This document shows, in pieces, positions 6,895 to 11,613 of a DNA stretch of 11,613 nucleotides. This DNA comes from Solirubrobacterales bacterium. GTDB lineage: Bacteria; Actinomycetota; Thermoleophilia; Solirubrobacterales; 70-9. Positions within the stretch are counted from its first letter, which is position 1. Each line of letters begins with the position of its first letter. The stretch is from positions 1 through 11,613 of the forward strand of contig JACDBR010000003.1 in the NCBI GenBank assembly GCA_013694825.1, written 5' to 3'. The translations under genes were made by a program, and so were the position numbers. Under the pieces are notes generated by a model. It worked only from the letters and a program-made list of their open reading frames with translations. It ran no database searches and was not told where the DNA came from.

Positions 6895-7148
6895 CGACGA
6901 CGAGGCTCTCGAACGCCGCGCACACCTCCCGGCCCTGGCGGATCCACGAGCTCACCCGCGACTTCCGGCTCGAGGACGTGTGGGCGCTGCCGACGCCAGG
7001 CGGCCCAGGCGACTTCTCGCGGCTGGTGCAGGCGATGACCGCGGGCGACCCATCGCGAAGCCACTCCGGCGCCGCCCGAATGCTCTTCGCGGTCCGGTGG
7101 AAGCTCGAGGAGTTGCTCGGTTGGGACGGCCCGGACGCTGGCCTCGGC
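6891..7148 (+). pseudogene. N-terminal third of a DUF2867 protein
   Basis: From the ATG at 6891 the product reads HTSRPWRIHELTRDFRLEDV, WALPTPGGPGDFSRLVQAMT, then LFAVRWKLEELLGWDGPDAG LG. These are the conserved opening segments of actinobacterial DUF2867 proteins (about 180-200 residues in full). After residue 86 the resemblance stops: the frame stays open to 7709 but codes Arg/Ser/Pro-rich sequence that is only a shadow of the next gene. The rest of the domain is therefore missing, probably by an internal deletion that also brought the following gene close. Start and coupling to the membrane protein (ATGA overlap) are intact, so a fusion peptide could still be made. The function of the family is unknown. 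Confidence 0.6.
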
Positions 7149-7156
7149 GTAGTCAG

Positions 7157-7732
7157 ATGGTCCGAGACACCGCCATCGGCCTTCTCCGGAAGACTCCATT
7201 TGCGTCGGGCGGGGTGCGCCAGGTCGCAATGCCCGCGGCCGCGCGAACGCTCAGCACGCTCTCCCGCATCGGCTACGAGGACGCCTTTCTCCTCGAGACC
7301 GGACAGGCTCGGGACCGGACCGCCGAGCAGTGGGCCCGAGCGATCCTGGAAGACGCCCCGATCGCCCTCCGAAGCGCGCTCCCGTGGGGGTGGTTCGCGC
7401 TCGGACTTCAGCACGGTTCGACTCGGTCCGACCGATTCGTGCTGGGCTGGGAGGTGCGGCGCAGCACCCCGGACTTCGTGCTCCTTGCTGCCAGTTCCCG
7501 CCTCGGGCTGCCGGCCGAGCTGCTCTTCGAGCGGCGGCAGCACACGCTGCTCTTCGCCACCTTCGTGCAGCAGGAGAACCCGATGGCACGCGCAATGTGG
7601 GCCGGAATCGCTCCCCCGCATCGACAGGTCGTGCGGTACCTCCTCGAGCAGGCAGCTGCTCGGAGGGAGACGCACGATCTCGATCCGCGAGGGAGCCGAA
7701 CGCGACTAGAAGGTCAGAAGTTCAGTTCGTAG
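7157..7732 (+). CDS. Conserved actinobacterial protein of unknown function
   Basis: A 191-residue soluble protein. Its core runs from AAARTLSTLSRIGYEDAFLL and the helix RTAEQWARAILEDAP, through a Trp-rich segment (PWGWFALGL), to GWEVRRSTPDFVLLAASSRL, LFERRQHTLLFATFVQQENP and a C-terminal HRQVVRYLLEQAA. The last two thirds look like a beta-rich lipocalin or SRPBCC-like fold, with repeated strands ending in polar turns, but this is only an impression. I recognise similar hypothetical proteins in actinobacteria but no function. The start is uncertain: ATG at 7157 has no ribosome binding site; GTG at 7214 or ATG at 7229 (AGG 6 bases upstream) fit the conserved part better. The N-terminus may have been altered by the deletion that truncated the DUF2867 gene just upstream. 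Its last 19 bases overlap the convergent acetyltransferase gene. Confidence 0.6.
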   Translation: MVRDTAIGLLRKTPFASGGVRQVAMPAAARTLSTLSRIGYEDAFLLETGQARDRTAEQWARAILEDAPIALRSALPWGWFALGLQHGSTRSDRFVLGWEVRRSTPDFVLLAASSRLGLPAELLFERRQHTLLFATFVQQENPMARAMWAGIAPPHRQVVRYLLEQAAARRETHDLDPRGSRTRLEGQKFSS

Positions 7733-8166
7733 AAGAGCGCGCGCGAGTTCTCCTCGCCCTCGATCTCGTTCTCGAAGCCGAAGCTCTCATACAAGCCGCG
7801 GGCGGCGGTGTCGCTCTCGCCGGTCACGACCTCCATCCCGGCCGCGCCGCGCTCGCGCGCGAGCGCCATGACCGCCGCCATGATCGACCGCCCGATGCCC
7901 TGGCCGCGGCGGGCGGGCCTCACGTAGAGCTCCTCGAGATACCCGACCGGCTCGTCGCTCCAGACCGAGGGCTTGAAGGAAACCTGGGCGAAGCCTTCGG
8001 GGCCCTCGCCGCCCAGCAGGTAGGTCATCTCCCCACTCTCGATAAAGGCCGAGACCCGGCGGGTGAGCACCTCAGTCCCCGGCGTCGGGTCGCCGAACTC
8101 CGAGTTGAAGTCGTGCAGCATCGCGGCGACGAGCTCGGCGTCCTCGGGTGTGGCCGGCCGCACCAT
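7714..8166 (-). CDS. GNAT-family N-acetyltransferase
   Basis: A 150-residue single-domain acetyl-CoA-dependent transferase. The start MVRPATPEDAELVAAMLHDF is the usual GNAT first strand and helix. Motif A is YVRPARRGQGIGRSIM (residues 81-96) with the R87-x-x-G90-x-G92 pyrophosphate-binding loop, preceded by the strand GYLEEL. The C-terminal TAARGLYESFGFE is motif B. The YLEELYVRP and 'LYESFGFENE' wording is typical of the general GNAT group; the acetyl acceptor is unknown. The ATG at 8164-8166 is chosen because the fold starts there; GTG at 8200-8202 would add 12 residues. No ribosome binding site is visible, and TAGAAA 8-13 bases before the ATG could be a -10 element of a leaderless transcript. 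The 3' end overlaps the convergent gene by 19 bp. Confidence 0.92.
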   Translation of the reverse strand: MVRPATPEDAELVAAMLHDFNSEFGDPTPGTEVLTRRVSAFIESGEMTYLLGGEGPEGFAQVSFKPSVWSDEPVGYLEELYVRPARRGQGIGRSIMAAVMALARERGAAGMEVVTGESDTAARGLYESFGFENEIEGEENSRALFYELNF

Positions 8167-8287
8167 CGAGCTGTTTCTATCGCGATCTGCCCGCGCCGTC
8201 ACTCGGCGTGGCGGCGAGCTACGTCTCGGTGGTCAGCGGGCCGCCGATGCCGGTACCTTGCCCGCTCGTGACCGGAGCATCGACCGC

Positions 8288-9454
8288 ATGAGAGCCGTCA
8301 CCTGCAGGCACGCCGAGCTGACCGTCTCCGATCGTCCGACGCCGGTCCCGGGCCCGGGCCAGCTCCTGATCGACGTCGAGCGCTGTGGAATCTGCGGATC
8401 GGATCTGCACGCTCGCCACCAGTGCGACGAGCTGGCCGACGTGATGCAGGAGGCCGGCTACTGCGACTTCATGCGCTCCGACCAGGAGGTCGTGTTCGGC
8501 CACGAGTTCACCGGCCGCGTCGCGGCGCACGGCGCGACGCGCAGACCTCTCCCGGAGGGCACGCCGGTCGTCGCGCTTCCCCTGCTCCGCAGGGGCGGCG
8601 ACGTGCACGCCCTCGGCCTGTCGGCGGCCGCGCCAGGCGCCTACGCTGAGCAGCTGATTGTCGAGGAGTCGCTGGCGCTCGCGGTCCCGAACGGGTTGTC
8701 GCCCGACGTCGCGGTCCTGACCGAACCGATGGCGGTGGGCTGGCACGCCGTCCGCCGCGGCGAGGTGGGCAAGCGGGATGTCGCGATCGTGATCGGCTGC
8801 GGTCCGGTCGGCCTGGCGATCATCTGCTTGCTCAAGGCCCGCGGCGTGCGCACGATCATTGCCAGCGACCCCTCGCCGGGCCGACGTGCGCTGGCAACTG
8901 CCTGCGGCGCGCAATCGGTAGTTGACCCGAACGAGGAGTCCCCCTACGCGTCGGCTGCGGAGCACGGCCATCTGGCGACGGTGCCCGCCGCGCTGGAGCT
9001 GGCGATCGGCGCGGTCGAGAAGCTCGACCGACTGCCGGTGCCTTGGTGGCACACCTGGCGCGCGCTCGAGCGGGTCGGCGTCACCACTCCGAAGGCGCCG
9101 GTCGTGTTCGAGTGCGTCGGCATCCCCGGGATGCTCGACGGGGTGATCGCCGGCACGCCGCTGTTCTCTCGGGTAGTCGTCGTCGGCGTCTGCATGGGCG
9201 CCGACCGCCTGCGGCCGGCGCTGGCGATCAACAAGGAGATCGACCTGCGCTTCGTGGTCGGTTACACGCCGCCGGAGTTCCGTGACGCCCTGCACATGCT
9301 CGCCGAGGGCGAGGTAGACGCCTCCCCGATGGTCACGGGCGTCGTCGGTCTCGACGGAGTCGAGGCGGCTTTCGAGGCCCTGGGGAATCCCGAGTCACAC
9401 GCCAAGATCATCATCGATCCGGGCTCGGTCGACCCGGAGCTTCGGGTTCGATGA
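8288..9454 (+). CDS. Zinc-binding alcohol dehydrogenase family protein (MDR superfamily)
   Basis: A 388-residue medium-chain dehydrogenase. Catalytic zinc ligands are present: C36 in CGICGSDLH, H72-E73 in FGHEFTG and probably E146 in LTEPMAVGWHAV. The nucleotide-binding loop is VIGCGPVGLA (G170-x-G172-x-x-G175). D194 at the end of the second Rossmann strand (IIASDPS) suggests NAD(H) preference. Between residues 94 and 120, where classical enzymes carry four cysteines for the structural zinc, there are none. A loop of about 45 residues (roughly 207-252) is inserted before APVVFECVG. The substrate is unknown. The ATG at 8288 begins the conserved MRAVTC strand, with CGGAG 10 bases upstream. The stop overlaps the primase-polymerase start (ATGA, 9451-9454). 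Confidence 0.9.
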   Translation: MRAVTCRHAELTVSDRPTPVPGPGQLLIDVERCGICGSDLHARHQCDELADVMQEAGYCDFMRSDQEVVFGHEFTGRVAAHGATRRPLPEGTPVVALPLLRRGGDVHALGLSAAAPGAYAEQLIVEESLALAVPNGLSPDVAVLTEPMAVGWHAVRRGEVGKRDVAIVIGCGPVGLAIICLLKARGVRTIIASDPSPGRRALATACGAQSVVDPNEESPYASAAEHGHLATVPAALELAIGAVEKLDRLPVPWWHTWRALERVGVTTPKAPVVFECVGIPGMLDGVIAGTPLFSRVVVVGVCMGADRLRPALAINKEIDLRFVVGYTPPEFRDALHMLAEGEVDASPMVTGVVGLDGVEAAFEALGNPESHAKIIIDPGSVDPELRVR

Positions 9455-10509
9455 CCAAGGCCGGTGCCACGATCGAGGCCGGCGGGCGCGAGGTGCGGGT
9501 CTCGAGTCCGGACCGGGTGATCTTCCCGTCCACCGAGCGCACGCCGCAGATCACCAAGCTCCAGGTGGTCGAGTACTACGTCGCGGTGGGCGAGGGGATC
9601 CTGCGGGCGCTGCGTGAGCGGCCGACGACCCTGGAGCGATGGCCCAAGGGCGTGCACGAGGGGATGACCCTCTCGACCCGCGAGGGTCACAAGGGCGAGG
9701 CCTTCTACCAAAAGCGCGTGCCAAAGGGGGCGCCCGACTACCTCGAGACGGCGAGGATCGAGTTCCCGTCCGGGCGCCACGCCGATGAGATCTGCCCGAC
9801 CGAGCTGGCCGTCGTCGCCTGGTGCGCTCACATGGGCACGATCACCTTCCACCCCTGGCCCGTGCGCGGGTCGGACGTCGATCATCCCGACGAGCTGCGC
9901 ATCGATCTGGACCCGCAGGAGGGGACGGACTTCGGCGAGGCCCAGCGCGTCGCGGCCGAGGCGCGAGGCCTGCTCGGCGAGCTCGGCCTGCGCGGGTTCC
10001 CGAAGACCTCGGGCGGGCGCGGCATCCACATCTACGTCCGCATCGAGCCGCGCTGGAGCTTCACCGAAGTCCGTCATGCCGCGATCGCCTTCGGGCGCGA
10101 GCTGTCGCGGCGGATGCCGGACCTCGTGACCACGAAGTGGTGGAAGGAGGAGCGCGGCGAGCGCGTCTTCGTCGACTACAACCAGAACGCGCGCGACCGC
10201 ACGATCGCCTCGCCGTACAGCATCCGGGCCAAGCCGGGAGCGCCGGTCTCGGCCCCCGTGCTCTGGGATGAGCTGCCCGAGGTGGCGCCGGAGGACTTCA
10301 CCGTCGCCTCGATGCCTGCGCGCTTCGCAGCGGTGGGCGACCACTTCGTCGAGATCGACGACACCGTCCACTCGCTCGAGCCGTTGTTGGAGATGTACGA
10401 GCGCGACGAGGAGGGCGACATGCCCTACCCGCCCGACTACCCGAAGATGCCGGGTGAGCCCAAGCGCGTGCAGCCCTCGCGGGACCGCGACCGCAAGCAA
10501 GCGGAGTAA
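9451..10509 (+). CDS. LigD-Pol-type primase-polymerase (AEP superfamily), stand-alone
   Basis: A 352-residue enzyme of the archaeo-eukaryotic primase group related to the polymerase domain of LigD and to mycobacterial PolD1-type proteins. Visible motifs are D152-x-D154 in RIDLDPQ (metal binding), KTSGGRGIH (185-193, nucleotide binding), the third acidic residue D242 in FVDYNQNARDRT, and the downstream YSIRAKPGAPVSAP. The FPSGRHADEICPTELAVVAW and FHPWPVRGSDVDHPDELRID stretches are also family hallmarks. No ligase or nuclease domain is fused, and no Ku or ligase gene is in the window. Such enzymes fill short gaps or insert ribonucleotides in DNA repair; a role in end joining here is unproven. 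It overlaps the dehydrogenase stop by ATGA and probably depends on it for translation. A basic C-terminal tail ends in RDRDRKQAE. Confidence 0.93.
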   Translation: MTKAGATIEAGGREVRVSSPDRVIFPSTERTPQITKLQVVEYYVAVGEGILRALRERPTTLERWPKGVHEGMTLSTREGHKGEAFYQKRVPKGAPDYLETARIEFPSGRHADEICPTELAVVAWCAHMGTITFHPWPVRGSDVDHPDELRIDLDPQEGTDFGEAQRVAAEARGLLGELGLRGFPKTSGGRGIHIYVRIEPRWSFTEVRHAAIAFGRELSRRMPDLVTTKWWKEERGERVFVDYNQNARDRTIASPYSIRAKPGAPVSAPVLWDELPEVAPEDFTVASMPARFAAVGDHFVEIDDTVHSLEPLLEMYERDEEGDMPYPPDYPKMPGEPKRVQPSRDRDRKQAE

Positions 10510-10580
10510 AGCCGCACCCAGGCCCAGTTCATGCCAGCTCCGGCCTCAGGGGAACCAGCAGTTAGCAGGAACTTTGCGAA

Positions 10581-10653
10581 TGGCGAGGCCCGGAATCGAA
10601 CCGGGGACACCACGATTTTCAGTCGTGTGCTCTACCAACTGAGCTACCTCGCC
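10581..10653 (-). tRNA. tRNA-Phe (GAA)
   Basis: The minus strand folds as a complete 73-base tRNA. The acceptor stem is GGCGAGG/CCTCGCC with discriminator A at 10581; the D arm contains AGCTCAGTTGGTAGAGC. The anticodon arm is ACGACTGAAAATCGT with anticodon GAA (complement of 10618-10620), and the T arm is CCGGTTCGATTCCGG. There is no encoded CCA: the next bases downstream are TTC. It lies 39 bp after the helicase gene stop on the same strand. A TAGCCT box 16 bases before its 5' end (10670-10675) could be a -10 element. Confidence 0.97.
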
Positions 10654-10692
10654 GGGTAGTCGGCCCGGAAGGCTAGCGCCGGCGAGGAACCC

Positions 10693-11613
10693 TCAGCCAG
10701 CCCTGCGCGTGGGGCGCCGCTCGGCCGCGATCGCCGTGATCATGCGATCCATCAGCTCGAGCGCGCCGGCCTTGTGGAGCGGCTCGTTGAGGTTGCCGCA
10801 CTTCGGGCTCTGGACGCACGATGGGCAACCGTGCTCGCAGGGACACTCGGCGATCAGCCGCGAGGCGTCGGTGACGAGGTCCTCGAAGCGATCGAAGCCG
10901 CGGCGGGCGATCCCGACACCGCCGGGATGGCCGTCGTAGATGAAGATCGTCGCCGTGCCGGTCTGGTAGTGGACGTTGGTCGAGAGGCCGCCGATGTCCC
11001 AGCGGTCGCACATCGCGAGCAGCGGCAGCACGGCGATCTGGCTGTGCTCGGTCGCGTGCAGGGCGCCCAGCAAAAGGTCGGGCGGGAAGGCGCGCTGCCC
11101 GGCAAGCTCGGCGGGGAGCTCGTACCAGAGCGCTTGGGTGGGGAAGTTGGTCTCGGGCAGCTCGAGCGCGCGCAGGTCGATCACCTCGTGGTCGGCGAGG
11201 CTCTTTCGCTGGTAGGCGATCACCTGCTCGACCACCGAGACCTCGCCGAACGACAGCTCGACCCCCCCGATCGCGCGCGTCTCTTGGATCTGCTCGATGA
11301 AGATCTCGGTCTCCTTGCGCGGCTGGGTGTACCAGTTGCCGTCGAAGGAATCGACGATCACGCGCGCCGAGTCGATCTCCAGGCGCTCGACCTCGTAGGA
11401 GCGCCCGAGGTGCAGGTAGACGGCGCCGGGATGGACGGTGGAGAAGGCACGCTCGGCCTCGACCGTTCCGAGCATCTCGCCCGAGCGGCCCTCGATCACC
11501 GCCAGTGCCTCGGCCGAGGCCGAGCGCAGCGAGATCTCGCCCGCCGGGAAGCCCGAGCCGCGCGGCAGGTAGCGCTCGTCGCGCGAGCGGCGCAGCAGGC
11601 CGCGGCCCACCAG
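10693..11613 (-). CDS. DEAD/DEAH-box helicase of the DUF1998 (MrfA/YprA) type, C-terminal part (cut by window edge)
   Basis: The last 306 residues of a larger protein that continues past the right edge. The segment carries the DUF1998 region: ALWYELP, PPDLLLGALHATEHSQIAVL, MCDRWDIGGLSTNVH, IFIYDGHPGGVGIARRGFD. It is followed by the four-cysteine zinc-binding cluster CPCEHGCPSCVQSPKCGN (Cys codons about 10797-10847). This arrangement is diagnostic of the MrfA/YprA group of superfamily 2 helicases, 3'-5' DNA translocases that act in repair of mitomycin C damage in Bacillus subtilis. The ATPase core lies outside the window, so activity is inferred. The first visible codon at 11613 is CTG, in frame, so no start is expected here. 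The stop (TGA) is at 10693-10695, 39 bp before the tRNA-Phe 5' end. Confidence 0.92.
   Translation of the reverse strand: MVGRGLLRRSRDERYLPRGSGFPAGEISLRSASAEALAVIEGRSGEMLGTVEAERAFSTVHPGAVYLHLGRSYEVERLEIDSARVIVDSFDGNWYTQPRKETEIFIEQIQETRAIGGVELSFGEVSVVEQVIAYQRKSLADHEVIDLRALELPETNFPTQALWYELPAELAGQRAFPPDLLLGALHATEHSQIAVLPLLAMCDRWDIGGLSTNVHYQTGTATIFIYDGHPGGVGIARRGFDRFEDLVTDASRLIAECPCEHGCPSCVQSPKCGNLNEPLHKAGALELMDRMITAIAAERRPTRRAG

Noticed and set aside
10578..10642. Plus-strand frame ending MARPGIEPGTPRFSVVCSTN
   Set aside because: This is the antisense translation of tRNA-Phe, a well-known source of false small proteins in databases. The minus-strand sequence folds as a perfect tRNA.

Overview
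The window is GC-rich throughout. Long reading frames stay open antisense to real genes, and GTG starts and GC-ending codons are common. Together with the gene families present (stand-alone LigD-type primase-polymerase, DUF1998 helicase tail, YihY/BrkB membrane protein, TetR-controlled small membrane protein), this points to a high-GC Actinomycetota chromosome, perhaps a soil lineage such as Thermoleophilia. The phylum is inferred from style and gene families, not proven. I see no phage, transposase, CRISPR or plasmid functions.

Left part (1-4331), all on the minus strand. From right to left it holds a GabD2-like aldehyde dehydrogenase, a YihY/BrkB six-helix membrane protein, an OB-fold plus HD-domain nuclease of the YhaM type, and the secreted N-terminus of a GH5-type glycoside hydrolase cut by the window edge. 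Gaps of 56-130 bp separate them, so a single operon is possible but not demanded. A strong inverted repeat lies just upstream of the membrane-protein start.

Centre (4332-5660) is a patch of broken genes. A plausible promoter and ribosome binding site lead into an N-terminal scrap of an M4 (thermolysin-family) metallopeptidase. This runs, out of frame, into the C-terminal two thirds of a DUF1801 protein. A frameshifted small membrane protein lies convergent on the minus strand. None looks functional.

Right of centre (5665-7732) is a regulator with its likely target. A TetR repressor on the minus strand faces a plus-strand cluster: a four-helix membrane protein, the first third of a DUF2867 protein and a conserved protein of unknown function. 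A CATACA-N4-TGTATG palindrome sits between regulator and cluster and is the obvious operator candidate. The DUF2867 gene is truncated and abuts its neighbour in another frame.

Right end (7714-11613) holds a GNAT acetyltransferase (minus), then a zinc-dependent alcohol dehydrogenase family protein overlapping a LigD-Pol-type primase-polymerase by ATGA (plus). A tRNA-Phe (minus) and the C-terminal part of a DEAD/DEAH helicase of the DUF1998/MrfA type (minus, cut by the right edge) follow.

I find no clear-cut new defence or metabolic system. The parts that most deserve a second look are the TetR-operator-membrane protein unit, the dehydrogenase/primase-polymerase coupling, and the concentration of broken genes between 4.6 and 7.2 kb.
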